The notes under the pieces are model-generated. The model searched no databases, had not been told where the DNA came from, and saw nothing but the letters and a program-made list of their open reading frames with translations. Shown here piece after piece: positions 20,070 to 31,014 of a DNA stretch of 64,000 bases. The translations under genes and the position numbers were made by a program. The first letter of the stretch is position 1. Every line of letters starts with the position of its first letter. Source of the stretch: Ralstonia sp. RRA (GTDB taxonomy: Bacteria; Pseudomonadota; Gammaproteobacteria; Burkholderiales; Burkholderiaceae); NCBI RefSeq assembly GCF_037023145.1, contig NZ_CP146092.1:1364001-1428000 (forward strand), written 5' to 3'.

Positions 20070-20951
20070 TTAGCAATGCATGGCAGGTTCCGGTAGTCCG
20101 GTCACGCCCGGGCGCACGGCAAACGTGGCGCCCGAGAGCGGGTCGTTGTCGATGCGGATCGACGTGACGAACAGGGTGTCCAGCCCGGGGCCACCGAAGG
20201 CACACATGGCGGGCTTTGCAGCAGGAATGGCAATGCTGCGATCGAGCTGGCCGTCTGGCGTAAAGCGGTGGACGAGACCGGCATCGTTGCCGCAGATCCA
20301 GTAGCAGCCGTCGGCATCCACGGCGGCGCCATCGGGGCGACCGGGGTGGGCGCGCATGTCGATGAAGACGCGGCGGTTATGCGGCGTGCCGGTGTCGATG
20401 TCGTAGTCGAATGCCCAGACAGTCTGGCGGCTGGCGTGTGAATCCGACAGGTACATCGTGCGGCCATCGGGGCTGAAGGCCAGGCCGTTCGGGACGATCA
20501 GGTCGTCGATGACGGCTTCCACACGGCGCGCGGCTGCATCGAGGCGATAGAGCTTGCCGGCGGGCACACCCAACGCGGTGTCGAACACCATCGTGCCCGC
20601 CCAGAGGCGGCCTTGACGGTCGCATCGGCCATCGTTGAAGCGCATGTCGGGGCGCGCATGTTCCACCGTGGCGAGGCGCTCCAGCGGTGCAAGCGCAACG
20701 TCTGCTTTCGGCTGCTGCGCGCGGAAGATGCCGGTCTCCATGGCCAGGGCCCAGCCACCGGACGTCATGGCGATGCAGCCTGCCATTTCGGGCAACGTCC
20801 ATGCGTCGCAATGGCCTGTGGATGCGTTCCAGCGCCACAGCGTGCGCCCTGGAATGTCTGTCCAATACAGCGCCTGCTCCCCGTGGTGCCACACCGGGCT
20901 TTCGCCGACACCGCAGTGCATCGTGCCGATGCGTTCTACATTTGCATGCAT
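20070..20951 (-). CDS. SMP-30/gluconolactonase-family sugar lactonase
   Basis: The protein of about 293 residues has SMP-30 propeller signatures: GVGESPVWHHGEQALYWTDI at the N-terminus with its metal-binding Glu, then MRFNDGRCDRQGRLWAGTM, VPNGLAFSPDGRTMYLSDS and HPGRPDGAAVDADGCYWIC. Such enzymes open sugar lactones with a divalent metal. Uronate dehydrogenase, encoded four bases upstream, yields an aldarolactone, so this enzyme most likely hydrolyses galactaro- or glucarolactone to the free aldarate. The ATG at 20951 has GGAG 13 bases upstream. The longer frame to 21161 overlaps udh and is unlikely. Confidence 0.88.
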   Translation of the reverse strand: MHANVERIGTMHCGVGESPVWHHGEQALYWTDIPGRTLWRWNASTGHCDAWTLPEMAGCIAMTSGGWALAMETGIFRAQQPKADVALAPLERLATVEHARPDMRFNDGRCDRQGRLWAGTMVFDTALGVPAGKLYRLDAAARRVEAVIDDLIVPNGLAFSPDGRTMYLSDSHASRQTVWAFDYDIDTGTPHNRRVFIDMRAHPGRPDGAAVDADGCYWICGNDAGLVHRFTPDGQLDRSIAIPAAKPAMCAFGGPGLDTLFVTSIRIDNDPLSGATFAVRPGVTGLPEPAMHC

Positions 20952-20955
20952 CGGG

Positions 20956-21810
20956 TCAGTCTCCGAACGGGCCGGCTTTGACGAAGGCGCCGCCTTGATA
21001 CAGCGCGGCCGGATCGTCCGCGGGCAGCGGCGGTTGTGCTTCGACCTGCGTGCGGAAGATCTCGCTGGTCTCGGTGGGCACATAGCCGAGGTGGGCGGCG
21101 TAGCGGTTGTCCCACCAGCGGTCTCGGTTGGCCGACATGCCGTAGACCACCGTAAAACCAACCTTTGGCACGAATACGGCGCGGCGGATCAGTTGCTCCA
21201 GATCGTCGTAGCCCAGCCACGTGACCAGCATGCGACGGTCCTGGGGCTCGGCAAACGACGAGCCAATGCGGATGGCCACCGTCTCAATGCCATAGCGGTC
21301 GAAATAGAAGCTGGCGAGCTGTTCGCCAAAGACCTTGCTCAAACCGTAGTAACCATCGGGCTTGGTCGGCACCGTGTTGTCGATGACCTCGCCCTGCTTG
21401 TAGAAGCCGATGGTGTGATTGGAGCTGGCGAACACGATGCGGCGCACACCGTGGCGACGCGCGGCCTCGTACAGGTTGTAGACGCCCTGGATGTTGGCCG
21501 GCAGGATCTCTTCAAATGGGCGCTCGACCGAGATGCCGCCCAGGTGCACGATGGCATCCGTGCCTGCCACGAGCGCGTCAACTGCGTGCGGATCGGCCAG
21601 GTTGCAAGGGATGACCTCCTCGCCCTTGCGCGCGGCGCCCAGGTCTGAGATGTCGGAAATGCGCAGGACGTCGGCGTACTTCGGCAGGCGCTCGCGCAGC
21701 ACCTTGCCCAGATTGCCGCCCGCGCCCGTCAGCAGCAGACGATGGCAGCGGGTGGAGATGCCTGCCAGCGGATCGGCTTGCACAGGCGTGTCGGTATGGG
21801 TCACAGTCAT
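20956..21810 (-). CDS. udh: Uronate dehydrogenase (NAD-dependent)
   Basis: The 284-residue protein is an extended short-chain dehydrogenase. It has the nucleotide-binding motif TGAGGNLG near residue 30, VHLGGISVERPFEEILPANI, SSNHTIGFY and the catalytic YYGLSK. This pattern is specific for uronate dehydrogenase, which oxidises galacturonate or glucuronate to the aldarolactone. It lies three bases after garD and four before the lactonase, consistent with one operon. Confidence 0.93.
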   Translation of the reverse strand: MTVTHTDTPVQADPLAGISTRCHRLLLTGAGGNLGKVLRERLPKYADVLRISDISDLGAARKGEEVIPCNLADPHAVDALVAGTDAIVHLGGISVERPFEEILPANIQGVYNLYEAARRHGVRRIVFASSNHTIGFYKQGEVIDNTVPTKPDGYYGLSKVFGEQLASFYFDRYGIETVAIRIGSSFAEPQDRRMLVTWLGYDDLEQLIRRAVFVPKVGFTVVYGMSANRDRWWDNRYAAHLGYVPTETSEIFRTQVEAQPPLPADDPAALYQGGAFVKAGPFGD

Positions 21811-21813
21811 AGA

Positions 21814-23415
21814 TCAGGTTACGGGAGCGGGGTTGAACAGCGCGAGCGCATTATGCAAGCCGAGCTTGTCGGCGCAGACTTGCTTGCGGCCGCTGGCCAC
21901 GTCGAGAATCAGGTGGAACAGCTCCCAGCCGATGTCGGCAATGCTGGCTTCACCCGTGGCGATGCGGCCGGCGTCGAGGTCGATCAGGTCATGCCAGCGC
22001 TCAGAGAGCGCCTTGCGTGTCGACACCTTGATGACAGGCGCCATGGCCAGGCCGTACGGCGTGCCGCGTCCGGTGGTGAACACCTGCAGGTTCATGCCCG
22101 AGGCGAGCTGCAGCGTGCCGCACACAAAGTCGCTGGCCGGTGTGGCGGCAAAGATCAGGCCCTTGCGGCGTACTTTTTCGCCGGGGCCGAGTACGTCGAC
22201 GATGGCTGTGCTGCCGGATTTGACGATGGAGCCCAGCGCCTTCTCGACCACGTTGGAGAGCCCGCCCTTCTTGTTGCCCGGCGATGGGTTAGCGCTGCGA
22301 TCGGTTTGGCCGCCGCTCAGGTAGTCGTCGTACCACGCCATTTCGCGCAGCAATGCACGGCCGACGTCTTCGCTGACGGCGCGCGGCGTGAGCAGGTGGA
22401 TGGCGTCCCGCACTTCGGTCACTTCCGAGAACATCACCGTGCCGCCAGCGCGCACGATCAAATCGGCCGCAAAGCCAACGGCCGGATTGGCCGTCACGCC
22501 GGAAAACGCATCGCTGCCACCGCATTGCACACCCACCACCAGATCGGAGGCGGGACAGGTTTCGCGCTGGCGCTTGTTGAGGTGTTCCAGTCGGCGCTCG
22601 GCCATCTCCATGATGGCATCAGTCATGCCGATGAAGCCGTCGAATGCTTCGTCTTGCAGACGCAGCACGGGGGAGTCTGCCGTGCCAGCAACCTCGATGG
22701 GAATGCGGCCACCGGGAGCGAGCTTTTCCGGCACGAGGCGCTCGGGCACGAGCTTTTCGCAGCCCAGGCCGATCACCATGATCTCGCCGCCAAAGTTCGG
22801 GTTGAGCGCAAGGTTCTGCAGCGTACGGATCGGCACGATGGCCGCCGGCGCGTTGATGGCCACGCCGCAGCCGTACACGTGGTTGAGTGCAACTACGTCA
22901 TCGACGTTCGGGTAGCGCGGCAACAGTTCACGCTTGATGCGGCCGACCACGTAGTCCGTCACGCCGGCCACGCACTGCACACTGGTCATGATGCCGAGCA
23001 CGTTCTTCGTGCCGACCGTGCCGTCTGCGTTGCGGTAACCCTCGAAGGTGTAGCCCTCGAGCTTTGCCAGTTTGGGATCGGGGCGTGTGGCAAGGGGCAG
23101 CTCGTCGAGCGCCGGCGCGGACGGCAGCTTCACGGCATGCTCGTTGATCCAGCTGCCACGCGGCAGCGGCTTGACGGCATAGCCGATCACCTCGCCGTAG
23201 CGGATGACGGCATCGCCTTCTGCAAGGTCAGTCAATGCCACCTTGTGCCCTTGCGGTACGCCTTCGACCAGCACGGTGCCGTCGGCCAGTGCCGTGCCGG
23301 CAGGCAAGCCGCGCGCGTTGACGACGATGGCGACGTTGTCGCCGTCATGTACACGGATCGTCAGCGCTTTTTCGGTTTCAGTGCCAGCCTCGGCGGCCAG
23401 CGTAGATTCGGACAT
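21814..23415 (-). CDS. garD: Galactarate dehydratase
   Basis: The 533-residue product has an N-terminal SAF domain (about residues 15-100) followed by the altronate/galactarate dehydratase core. Visible blocks include [56 protein letters not shown] and [19 protein letters not shown]. GarD dehydrates galactarate to 5-dehydro-4-deoxy-glucarate, the same product gudD makes from glucarate. The ATG at 23415 is preceded by CGGAG; an upstream ATG at 23442 lacks a site. Confidence 0.93.
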   Translation of the reverse strand: MSESTLAAEAGTETEKALTIRVHDGDNVAIVVNARGLPAGTALADGTVLVEGVPQGHKVALTDLAEGDAVIRYGEVIGYAVKPLPRGSWINEHAVKLPSAPALDELPLATRPDPKLAKLEGYTFEGYRNADGTVGTKNVLGIMTSVQCVAGVTDYVVGRIKRELLPRYPNVDDVVALNHVYGCGVAINAPAAIVPIRTLQNLALNPNFGGEIMVIGLGCEKLVPERLVPEKLAPGGRIPIEVAGTADSPVLRLQDEAFDGFIGMTDAIMEMAERRLEHLNKRQRETCPASDLVVGVQCGGSDAFSGVTANPAVGFAADLIVRAGGTVMFSEVTEVRDAIHLLTPRAVSEDVGRALLREMAWYDDYLSGGQTDRSANPSPGNKKGGLSNVVEKALGSIVKSGSTAIVDVLGPGEKVRRKGLIFAATPASDFVCGTLQLASGMNLQVFTTGRGTPYGLAMAPVIKVSTRKALSERWHDLIDLDAGRIATGEASIADIGWELFHLILDVASGRKQVCADKLGLHNALALFNPAPVT

Positions 23416-23451
23416 CACAGACTCCGGAATCGGGTGAAGCAATCAAACGGG

Positions 23452-24861
23452 TCAGCGCCCAAGGCTTGGGCGCTTGGGGTCATACGTCCAGCCTGGCACG
23501 AGGTATTGCATGGCCATGGCATCGTCGCGCGCGCCAGGGCCCAGGGTTTTGTACAGCGCATGGGCCGCCATGACGCGGTCCATGTCGATCTCGATGCCCA
23601 GACCCGGGCGGTCCGGCACAGCCACGTGACCGCCCTGGATGCTCAGCGGCTCGCGTGTCAGGCGCTCTTCGGCTTCCTGCCAGATCCAGTGGGTATCGAT
23701 GGCGGTGATGTTGCCCGGTGCGGCGGCGGCCACATGCGTGAACATCGCCAGCGAGACATCGAAGTGGTTATTGGAATGCGAGCCCCATGTGAGCCCCCAT
23801 TCATCGCACAACTGCGCAACGCGCACGGACCCCTGCATCGTCCAGAAGTGCGGATCGGCCAGTGGAATATCCACGGCGTGCAGCGGGATCGCGTGACCCA
23901 TCTGCCGCCAGTCGGTGGCGATCATGTTGGTGGCGGTCGGGATGCCGGTGGCGCGCTTGAATTCGGCCATGATCTCGCGCCCCGAGTAGCCGGCTTCCGG
24001 GCCGCAGGGGTCTTCGGCATAGGCCAGCAGGTGGCCCTGTCCTTTGCACAGGGCAATCGCCTCGTTCAGCGACCAGGCACCGTTCGGGTCCAGCGTGACA
24101 CGTGCGTGCGGGAAGCGCGCCTTGATGGCGGCAATCGCCTCCATCTCTTCCGCGCCGCGCATCACACCGCCCTTGAGCTTGAAGTCGGCAAAGCCATAAC
24201 GCTCGGAGGCGGCCTCCGCCAGGCGGGCGATGGCCTCCGGCGTCATGGCGGCTTCGTGGCGCAAACGCAGCCAATCATCCGCACCGTTTTTCCCGTCCAG
24301 ATACGGTAGATCCGTCTTGCGGCGGTCGCCCACGTAGAACAGGTAAGCAAGCATCGGGGCCGAGTCGCGCTGCTGTCCGGCGCCCAGCAGTTCCGCTACC
24401 GGCACCTCCAGGCACTGGCCAAGCAGGTCCAGCAGCGCGGCTTCCACTGCCGTGATGACGTTGTCCATGCGCAGGTTGATTTCGTGCGGCTGGCGCAGCA
24501 CAGCGGCTTCTGAGGCGGACGTCACCTGATGCACCGTTGCCTGATGTGCGGCATTGCCGCCGCCTGCCAGTGCGCGGCGGATGCCGTTCAGCACGCCGTT
24601 GGTGCGGCCGATGGATTGCCCAACCACCAGCGGAATCACGCGCTCCAGCGCCTGGCGGATGCCCTCCCCGCCCGGCACCTCGCCCACGCCGGTGCGCCCG
24701 GCGTTGTCCTTCAGGATGACGAGGTTACGGGTGAAGAACGGGGCATGCGCGCCACACAGGTTCAACAGCATGCTGTCGCGCCCGGCAACGGGAATCACCT
24801 GCATCTCCGTCACACGTGGCGTGCTGGTGCGTGCGCCGGATTCGATCGATTGCAACGTCAC
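23452..24861 (-). CDS. gudD: Glucarate dehydratase
   Basis: This 469-residue enolase-superfamily enzyme has the KxK base motif (FADFKLKGG), metal-site blocks TLDPNGAW and EDPCG, and the catalytic His region [10 protein letters not shown], all typical of GudD. It converts D-glucarate to 5-dehydro-4-deoxy-glucarate. It starts with GTG, supported by AGGAGA nine bases upstream. Genes on both sides belong to the same pathway. Confidence 0.94.
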   Translation of the reverse strand: MTLQSIESGARTSTPRVTEMQVIPVAGRDSMLLNLCGAHAPFFTRNLVILKDNAGRTGVGEVPGGEGIRQALERVIPLVVGQSIGRTNGVLNGIRRALAGGGNAAHQATVHQVTSASEAAVLRQPHEINLRMDNVITAVEAALLDLLGQCLEVPVAELLGAGQQRDSAPMLAYLFYVGDRRKTDLPYLDGKNGADDWLRLRHEAAMTPEAIARLAEAASERYGFADFKLKGGVMRGAEEMEAIAAIKARFPHARVTLDPNGAWSLNEAIALCKGQGHLLAYAEDPCGPEAGYSGREIMAEFKRATGIPTATNMIATDWRQMGHAIPLHAVDIPLADPHFWTMQGSVRVAQLCDEWGLTWGSHSNNHFDVSLAMFTHVAAAAPGNITAIDTHWIWQEAEERLTREPLSIQGGHVAVPDRPGLGIEIDMDRVMAAHALYKTLGPGARDDAMAMQYLVPGWTYDPKRPSLGR

Positions 24862-24880
24862 AACGGCGTCTCCTGTCGGC

Positions 24881-26233
24881 TTACAGTGGCTTGAGTTCGA
24901 CGCGTTTGATCTCGCCCACCATCACCAGGTAGCAGAGGATCGCCACCGCAGCATGGATACCCACGTACACCAACGCCCCGTTGAACGAGCCCGTGGTATT
25001 GACGATGTAGCCGATGGCGATGGGGGTCGTGATGCTCGACAGGTTGCCAAAGGTGTTCATCAGCGCACCCGACAGCCCGGCAATCTGCTTGGGTGCCGTG
25101 TCGGAGTTGACGGCCCAGCCCAGCGCACCCAGGCCCTTGCCGAAGAACGACAACGCCATCACCGCCACCACAATGGTCTGTGCATCCACGTAGTTGCAGA
25201 TCACCATGCTCATGGAGAGCAGCATGCCCAGCACGATCGGCACCTTGCGCGCCACTGACAGCGATGCCCCCTTGCGCAGCAGTGCATCGGAAATGATCCC
25301 GCCCAGAATGCCGCCGAGGAAGCCGCACACCGCCGGAATCGACGCCACGAAGCCCGCCTTAAGGATCGACATGCCGCGCGCCTGCACCAGGTACACCGGA
25401 AACCACGTGATGAAGAAGTACGTGAGCGCGTTGATGCAGTACTGCGCGATGTACACCCCCATCAGCATGCGGTTGCCAAGCAGTTGCTTGACGTAGCCGA
25501 GGTTCGGCCCTTCGGTCTTGGCCACGCCAGCGCGGTCCATGTTGACCAGGCCGCCGCCGGCTTCGATGTACTCGATCTCGGCACGGTTGATGCCGGGGTG
25601 GTCCTTCGGATCGTGCACGAAGGTCTTCCACACGAAGGCCATGACAATGCCGATCACGCCCATCATGATAAACACATGGTGCCAGCCGAACTCGTGCACC
25701 AGCCATGCCATCAACGGGGCAAACACCACCGTAGCTGCGTACTGTGCTGAATTGAAGATGGCCGACGCCGTGCCCCGTTCATTGGCCGGGAACCATGCCG
25801 CGACGATGCGGCTGTTGGCTGGGAAGGACGGCGCCTCTGCTGCCCCCACCAGAAAGCGCAGGCAAAACACCATGGTGATGGCCGCCGCGCCCGTAAAGAA
25901 GCCGACTGCGCCCTGCGCCAGGGTGAACAGCGACCACAGCAGGATGCTGAAAGTGTACACGCGCTTGGAGCCGAAGCGGTCGAGCAGCCAGCCGCCCGGA
26001 ATCTGCGCAATCACATAGGCCCAGCCGAATGCCGAGAAGATGTAGCCGAGCGACACGGCATCGATGCCGAGCTCCTTCTGCATGGCTGAGCCTGCAATGG
26101 AGATGGTCGCGCGATCGGCATAGTTGATGGTCGTCACGATGAACAGCATCGCGAGGATCACGAAGCGCACGCGAGTCATGCGCTCGGTGCGCGGCACGCT
26201 CTGCGCTCCCACAGCTGGGGCTTTGATATCCAT
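24881..26233 (-). CDS. gudP: MFS aldarate/hexuronate transporter (GudP/GarP type)
   Basis: This 450-residue carrier has 12 predicted membrane helices and the anion:cation symporter pattern. Key stretches are [19 protein letters not shown] in the first helix, [38 protein letters not shown] and [19 protein letters not shown]. Homologs import glucarate, galactarate and related sugar acids with protons. Its place between the dehydratase and dehydrogenase genes fits. The ATG at 26233 has a GGAGGAG site. It is the only intact sugar-acid carrier in the cluster, since the ExuT-like gene at 19.9-20.1 kb is decayed. Confidence 0.9.
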   Translation of the reverse strand: MDIKAPAVGAQSVPRTERMTRVRFVILAMLFIVTTINYADRATISIAGSAMQKELGIDAVSLGYIFSAFGWAYVIAQIPGGWLLDRFGSKRVYTFSILLWSLFTLAQGAVGFFTGAAAITMVFCLRFLVGAAEAPSFPANSRIVAAWFPANERGTASAIFNSAQYAATVVFAPLMAWLVHEFGWHHVFIMMGVIGIVMAFVWKTFVHDPKDHPGINRAEIEYIEAGGGLVNMDRAGVAKTEGPNLGYVKQLLGNRMLMGVYIAQYCINALTYFFITWFPVYLVQARGMSILKAGFVASIPAVCGFLGGILGGIISDALLRKGASLSVARKVPIVLGMLLSMSMVICNYVDAQTIVVAVMALSFFGKGLGALGWAVNSDTAPKQIAGLSGALMNTFGNLSSITTPIAIGYIVNTTGSFNGALVYVGIHAAVAILCYLVMVGEIKRVELKPL

Positions 26234-26326
26234 TGTCTCCTCCATCGTCCGGCGCCAGATGCGCCGGGGTTCAAGCTGCCGGGTCCTGTGCGGCCCGGCT
26301 TTTTTATTCGCTTGCTGACTGCTTGG

Positions 26327-27898
26327 TTACTGCCACTGCCCGTCGACCAGACGGCGCAGATTCAGCGGATTCGCGTCTTGCAGCGCCTGCGGCAGCAGTT
26401 CTGCCGGCAGATCCTGGTAGCACACCGGGCGCAGGAAGCGCTCGATGGCTGCCGTGCCGACCGAGGTCGTGCGCGAATCGGTTGTGGCGGGCCACGGGCC
26501 GCCGTGCACCATGGCCTGGCACACCTCAACGCCGGTCGGCCAGCCATTGGCCAGGATGCGGCCCGCCTTGCGCTCCAGGATCGGCAGCAGCGAACGGGCG
26601 ATCGCCGTATCGCCGGCATCCAGATGCAGCGTAGCGGTCAACTGGCCTTCCAGCGATTCGGCCAGCGCACGCAGCTCTTCCGCATCGCGGCAACGCACGA
26701 CCAGACCGGTGGCGCCGAAGATCTCGTCGTGCAGAGTCGGCTGGGCCTGGAAGCTCTTGGCATCCGTGGTGTAGAAGCCGGCCTGCCCGCGGTTGGGCTG
26801 GTCGCTGTCCTGTCCGCGTGCAACGCAACGCACGTTGGCTTCGCCTGCCAGCTTGTCGACACCGCGCGTGTACGCAGCGTGAATGCCGGCGGTGAGCATC
26901 GGTTGTGCAGCGGCTCCGGCCATGGCGGCAGCGGCAGCGGCTTCAAATGCGTCGAGATCCGGCCCATCGATCGCAAGCAGCAGGCCCGGGTTCGTACAGA
27001 ACTGACCAGCGCCCATCGTGAGGGACGCCACGTACTGTTGCCCCAACGCGGCGGCACGCTTGGCCAACGCATCCGGCAGCAGGAAAACGGGGTTGATGGC
27101 GCTCAGTTCGCCATAGACGGGAATCGGCTGCGGACGCGCCTGCGCAATGCGCAGCAGTGCCTGACCGCCAGCACGCGAACCGGTAAAGCCCACCGCCTGG
27201 ATGCGCGGATCGGCCACCAGGGCGCCTGCCACATCGTTGTCGGCCAGGATGAGCGAGAACACGCCTTCGGGCAGGCCGCACTGGGCAACCGCCGCCTGGA
27301 TGGCGCGGCCCACCAGCTCGGACGTCCCCGGATGTGCCGGATGCGCCTTCACGACGACCGGGCAACCGGCTGCCAGCGCCGACGCGGTATCGCCACCGGC
27401 CACAGAGAACGCCAGCGGGAAGTTGCTCGCGCCAAACACGGCCACTGGGCCCAGCGCGATACGGCGCAGGCGCAGGTCGGAACGGGGCAACGGCTTACGC
27501 TCGGGCAGTGCCGAATCGAGGCGTGCGCCCACGGCATCGCCGGCACGTACCACGTTCGCAAACAGGCGGAGTTGGCCGCACGTGCGGCCGCGCTCGCCTT
27601 CCAGACGGGCACGCGGCAGTGCGGATTCGGCCATCGCGCGCTCGATCAGCGCATCGCCCAGCGCTTCGATCTGGCTGGCGATGGCTTCCAAAAACGCAGC
27701 ACGCACTTCCGGCGCAGTCTCGCGGTAAACGTCAAAAGCCGCGGCGGCCAGTTCAGCGGCACGCGCGGCATCGGCCTTGGAGGCCAGGGTGAATTCGGGT
27801 TCGAGCCATTCCCCGGTGGCGGGGTTCATGGCGCGAACCGTGCCGGCACCGCCCGCAACGCGGGCAGCACCCAGCAGCAGTTCGCCGCTCAAGGTCAT
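26327..27898 (-). CDS. 2,5-dioxovalerate (alpha-ketoglutarate semialdehyde) dehydrogenase
   Basis: The 523-residue aldehyde dehydrogenase has GFTGSRAGG in the coenzyme site, the catalytic Glu in [11 protein letters not shown], and the catalytic Cys in [18 protein letters not shown] is characteristic of the ketoglutaric semialdehyde dehydrogenase group. It oxidises the KdgD product 2,5-dioxopentanoate to 2-oxoglutarate, the last step of the aldarate route. The gene follows kdgD and precedes the transporter. Confidence 0.93.
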   Translation of the reverse strand: MTLSGELLLGAARVAGGAGTVRAMNPATGEWLEPEFTLASKADAARAAELAAAAFDVYRETAPEVRAAFLEAIASQIEALGDALIERAMAESALPRARLEGERGRTCGQLRLFANVVRAGDAVGARLDSALPERKPLPRSDLRLRRIALGPVAVFGASNFPLAFSVAGGDTASALAAGCPVVVKAHPAHPGTSELVGRAIQAAVAQCGLPEGVFSLILADNDVAGALVADPRIQAVGFTGSRAGGQALLRIAQARPQPIPVYGELSAINPVFLLPDALAKRAAALGQQYVASLTMGAGQFCTNPGLLLAIDGPDLDAFEAAAAAAMAGAAAQPMLTAGIHAAYTRGVDKLAGEANVRCVARGQDSDQPNRGQAGFYTTDAKSFQAQPTLHDEIFGATGLVVRCRDAEELRALAESLEGQLTATLHLDAGDTAIARSLLPILERKAGRILANGWPTGVEVCQAMVHGGPWPATTDSRTTSVGTAAIERFLRPVCYQDLPAELLPQALQDANPLNLRRLVDGQWQ

Positions 27899-27923
27899 AG
27901 TGGGTTCCTTGTTCAGGTTGCGT

Positions 27924-28862
27924 TTATGCAGCCAGTTTTTCGACTTCGGCCACGCGCGACACCAGTGCCGACAGTTCGGCCAGTTCTGCGTCGGTCAGGT
28001 CCGTCAGCGGCGCGCGCACCGGGCCCGCGCTGCGGCCAACCACCTTCATGCCGGCCTTGACGATCGACACTGCATAGCCGCGCTTGCGGTTGCGCAGTTG
28101 GATGTACGGCAGCACGAAGTCATTGAGCATCTTATAGACCTTGGCGTTGTCGTACGCACGCACGGCAGCGTAGAACTCCAGGGCGAACTTCGGCACGAAG
28201 TTGAAGATGGCCGACGAATACGTCGTCACGCCCATCGTCAGGTACGGCAGCGCGAAGGTCTCGGCGGTGGGCAGGCCACCGATGTACGTGAAGCGGTCGC
28301 CCAGGCGGGCGTAGATGCGCGTCATCAGTTCCAGGTCGCCCACACCGTCCTTGAAGCCGACGAGGTTCGGGCAACGGTCGGCCAGACGCTCGAGGTGATC
28401 GGCGTCGAGGATCTGGTTGGCGCGGTTGTAGATGATCACGCCCAGCTTGGTCGACTTGCAGACCTGCTCCACGTGGGCGGCCACGCCGTCGGCGGAGGCT
28501 TCGGTCAGGTACGGGGGCAGCAGCAGGATGCCGTCGGCGCCGGCGGCTTCCGCGGCCTTGCAGTACTCGATCGATTCAGCGGTGCCACGGCCTGCCGGGG
28601 CGATCACCGGGATCTTGCCGCCCGTCTCAGCCACGGCAGCGCGCACAACGCGGTCCGTTTCTGCAGCGGTGAGCGAGAAGAACTCCCCCGTACCACCTGC
28701 GGCAAACAGGCCGGCAGCATCGTGGCTGAACAGCCATGCCAGGTTCTTGCGATACGCGTCTTCGTCAAACGACAGGTCGGATGCCTTGAAGTGCGTGATC
28801 GGGAACGACAGCAAACCGGAGCCAATCTGTTGGGCGAATTCTTTGGGGGTATATCGGGACAT
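27924..28862 (-). CDS. kdgD: 5-dehydro-4-deoxyglucarate dehydratase
   Basis: This 312-residue member of the DHDPS/NAL lyase family shows [10 protein letters not shown] near residue 57, the YNR motif and the Schiff-base lysine in GFKDGVGD (about residue 171). The SFPITHF start and the overall pattern match KdgD, which decarboxylates and dehydrates 5-keto-4-deoxyglucarate to 2,5-dioxopentanoate. It is the first gene of the leftward operon and faces the LysR regulator across a 338-base spacer. Confidence 0.93.
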   Translation of the reverse strand: MSRYTPKEFAQQIGSGLLSFPITHFKASDLSFDEDAYRKNLAWLFSHDAAGLFAAGGTGEFFSLTAAETDRVVRAAVAETGGKIPVIAPAGRGTAESIEYCKAAEAAGADGILLLPPYLTEASADGVAAHVEQVCKSTKLGVIIYNRANQILDADHLERLADRCPNLVGFKDGVGDLELMTRIYARLGDRFTYIGGLPTAETFALPYLTMGVTTYSSAIFNFVPKFALEFYAAVRAYDNAKVYKMLNDFVLPYIQLRNRKRGYAVSIVKAGMKVVGRSAGPVRAPLTDLTDAELAELSALVSRVAEVEKLAA

Positions 28863-28969
28863 GTCTCGCTCCGCGTGGAGACCACCGCTGGGCAGTGGTC
28901 ACGTGTTGTTGGTGAGCGGATTCTTGCATCGGGAGCGATTCAAGTCCAAGCCAACTACTAACTCGATTG

Positions 28970-28984
28970 ATACACGTTTTGTAT
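28970..28984. promoter_or_regulatory. Candidate LysR box upstream of kdgD
   Basis: ATACA and TGTAT form a palindrome around five bases, giving the T-N11-A layout typical of LysR-type activator sites. A direct repeat TTGATAC overlaps it on both sides. It lies about 110 bases upstream of kdgD in the 338-base spacer shared with the lysR gene. The rest of that spacer holds no gene. Confidence 0.45.
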
Positions 28985-29156
28985 TGATACGGGGTGCTCC
29001 CTAGGCCGCCGGGTCGGATGCTGCAAATGCACATGAAGCGACCGCCGCTTGGCGCCCAGACACACTATCGCGACGTGCGGGAAGAGGGCCGTGCCACATG
29101 CCGGCACTGTTCGGGGACTGCCGAGCGGGCCAATTCTTGCGCTGCGTATCATTCCA

Positions 29157-29198
29157 ATTCAAGATAGTCATGAACGTCAATCCATACCTTTCTTGAAT
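29157..29198. promoter_or_regulatory. Inverted repeat directly before the LysR start codon
   Basis: ATTCAAGA and TCTTGAAT are perfect 8-base inverted arms separated by 26 bases, ending two bases before the LysR ATG. Such a site could serve autorepression or fold in the leader. There is no separate strong ribosome-binding site here. Confidence 0.3.
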
Positions 29199-29200
29199 CA

Positions 29201-30097
29201 ATGTTCGAGCTGAGCCAACTCCGTTGTTTTGTCGCCGTGGCAGAAGAACTGCATTTCGGGCGTGCCGCTGAACGCCTGCACATGACACAGCCGCCGCTGT
29301 CGCGCCAGGTGCGTCTGCTGGAGCACCAAGTCGGCACCGAACTGCTTGAGCGCAACAGCCGTTCCGTCAGATTGACCGCTGCTGGGCGTAGCTTCTTGCC
29401 GGATGCCGCGCGCATCCTGCGGTTGGCCGATGAGGCGGCGGCCACGGCACGGCGCGTCGCCACGGGTGCGGCAGGCGCACTGGCGATCGGCTTTACGGCA
29501 ACGGTCGGCTATGGGCAGTTGCCCGCGCTGGTGAGCGCCGTGCGCGCTGCGTCCCCTGGGGTGCGGTTGACGTTGAAGGAGATGGTGAGCGGTGCGCAGC
29601 TTGCGGCGCTCGATGCGCGCGAGATTGACGTTGGCCTGTTGCGCCCCCCCGTGGAACATGGCGAATTGATCGCCGTGCCGTGTTCGCAAGAGCCGCTCGT
29701 GCTGGCGCTGCCGGAAGCGGTGGCCAACACCTGGCCACAGCGCCCCAGCCTGCGCGATTGCGAGGGCAAACCGCTGCTGATGTATTCGCCTTACGAGGCG
29801 CGTTACTTCCACCAGTTGGTGAGTGGTCTGCTCGAACGCGCCGAGGTGTTGCCCGACATCGTCGAATATGTCAGCCAGATCCACTCAATGCTGGCGCTGG
29901 TGCGCGCAGGGATTGGCGTGGCGCTGATTCCCGCAGCGGCATCAATGCTGCATTTTGAAGGCGTGGTCTACCGCCCCGTGCGCACCACCCCCGCGAAGCC
30001 GGTCGAGCTGTGGCTGGCCTATCGCAAGGACAACGACAACCCAGCGTTCCAGGTGTTGAAAGACACGCTGCGCCAGTCGCTCACGAGTGGCCGCTGA
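29201..30097 (+). CDS. LysR-family regulator of the aldarate operon
   Basis: The 298-residue protein has the LysR N-terminal helix-turn-helix (LRCFVAVAEELHFGRAAERL, then HMTQPPLSRQVRLLE) and a substrate-binding effector domain. It is divergent from kdgD, the classic position for a LysR activator. The inducer is likely glucarate, galactarate or a pathway intermediate; this is inferred from position only. Confidence 0.9.
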   Translation: MFELSQLRCFVAVAEELHFGRAAERLHMTQPPLSRQVRLLEHQVGTELLERNSRSVRLTAAGRSFLPDAARILRLADEAAATARRVATGAAGALAIGFTATVGYGQLPALVSAVRAASPGVRLTLKEMVSGAQLAALDAREIDVGLLRPPVEHGELIAVPCSQEPLVLALPEAVANTWPQRPSLRDCEGKPLLMYSPYEARYFHQLVSGLLERAEVLPDIVEYVSQIHSMLALVRAGIGVALIPAAASMLHFEGVVYRPVRTTPAKPVELWLAYRKDNDNPAFQVLKDTLRQSLTSGR

Positions 30098-30197
30098 TGG
30101 CGTCAGAGGACCGCACGGGCCCCATCAGCGCGCCGGCCACATTCAGCACCACACCCATCCCATTGATGAGAATGGCGGCCACCCAGGCAACCGCTGA

Positions 30198-30371
30198 CCG
30201 ATAGGCCTGCGTCGGCCCGCGACGCAGATGGGCGAGCACGCCACCTATGCGCTCTCGCAAGGCATCGTCCGGGCGCCGCTCTACTACCTGCTGGCAGCGG
30301 CCGTGGTGTCGGTGGCGGCCATCCTTAGCATGCGCAAGCCGCCACCTTGGCAGCACCCATTGATCGCGTAG
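30198..30371 (+). pseudogene. Possible 3' remnant of a membrane transporter gene
   Basis: An open frame without a credible start contains GEHATYALSQGIVRAPLYYL, then LAAAVVSVAAILSMRKPPP, and ends at TAG. This looks like the last helix and tail of an MFS-type carrier. The opposite strand of the 30081-30200 part also reads as a hydrophobic segment (SAVAWVAAILINGMGVVLN), so the origin is uncertain. The 310-base gap between the LysR and TetR genes holds nothing else I can recognise. Confidence 0.3.
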
Positions 30372-30407
30372 ACTGGCGAGCAATCCGAGCCTTGAGCAGC
30401 ATCCTGT

Positions 30408-31010
30408 ATGACCACCGCCGCACCGCGCAAGAAGCGCACTGAGACCCCGTTCACGCCCAGCGAATCCGCCGTCAAGTCACTGGATGCGGCGGTTCGCTAT
30501 GTGCTCGACAACGGTATCGGCGACATGTCGTTGCGGCGCGTGGCCGAGGCCATCGGCACGAGCCACCGCATGCTGATCTACCACTTCGGCTCCGCCGACG
30601 AGTTCTGGGAGATCGTGCTGCGCGAGATCCGCCACCGCGAGCAGCTCGCGCGCGTGCGCGTCCAGAACGACATCGCCGACCCCGTGGCCGCCATTGAAGC
30701 CGCATGGGACCGCTACGCGTCCGACGCCTACCTGCCCATCATCCGGCTGTTGTTTGAGCTCTACGCACGCGCCATTCGCGAGCCCGAGCGCTTTCATGAT
30801 TTTCTCGGCGATGTGGTGGACAGCTGGCTAGCGCCCGTTGCCGCGCTGTTTGAAGCCCAGCTTGGCCTAACGCCTGCAGAAGCCCGCGCCCGTGCCCGTA
30901 TTCAGGTGGCGACGATGCGCGGCCTGCTGCTCGATCTTGTCACCACGGGCGATCGCAAAGGCACCACTGCCGCATTGAAGCGCTTTGCGCGGATGATCAC
31001 CGCGCCCTGA
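30408..31010 (+). CDS. TetR/AcrR-family regulator
   Basis: The 200-residue protein has a TetR helix-turn-helix (LDNGIGDMSLRRVAEAIGTS, then HRMLIYHFGS) and an all-helical ligand domain. It converges with the leftward sulfonate-type binding protein gene, with only four bases between stop codons. Its target is unknown; the organosulfur locus and the decayed transporter are the nearest candidates. Confidence 0.85.
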   Translation: MTTAAPRKKRTETPFTPSESAVKSLDAAVRYVLDNGIGDMSLRRVAEAIGTSHRMLIYHFGSADEFWEIVLREIRHREQLARVRVQNDIADPVAAIEAAWDRYASDAYLPIIRLLFELYARAIREPERFHDFLGDVVDSWLAPVAALFEAQLGLTPAEARARARIQVATMRGLLLDLVTTGDRKGTTAALKRFARMITAP

Positions 31011-31014
31011 GCGC

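Noticed and set aside
21742..24309. 855-residue open frame opposite udh, garD and gudD
   Set aside because: It covers three well-identified genes on the other strand and has shadow-like composition.
26288..28060. 590-residue open frame opposite the semialdehyde dehydrogenase gene
   Set aside because: Antisense shadow; the minus-strand aldehyde dehydrogenase with its catalytic residues is clear.
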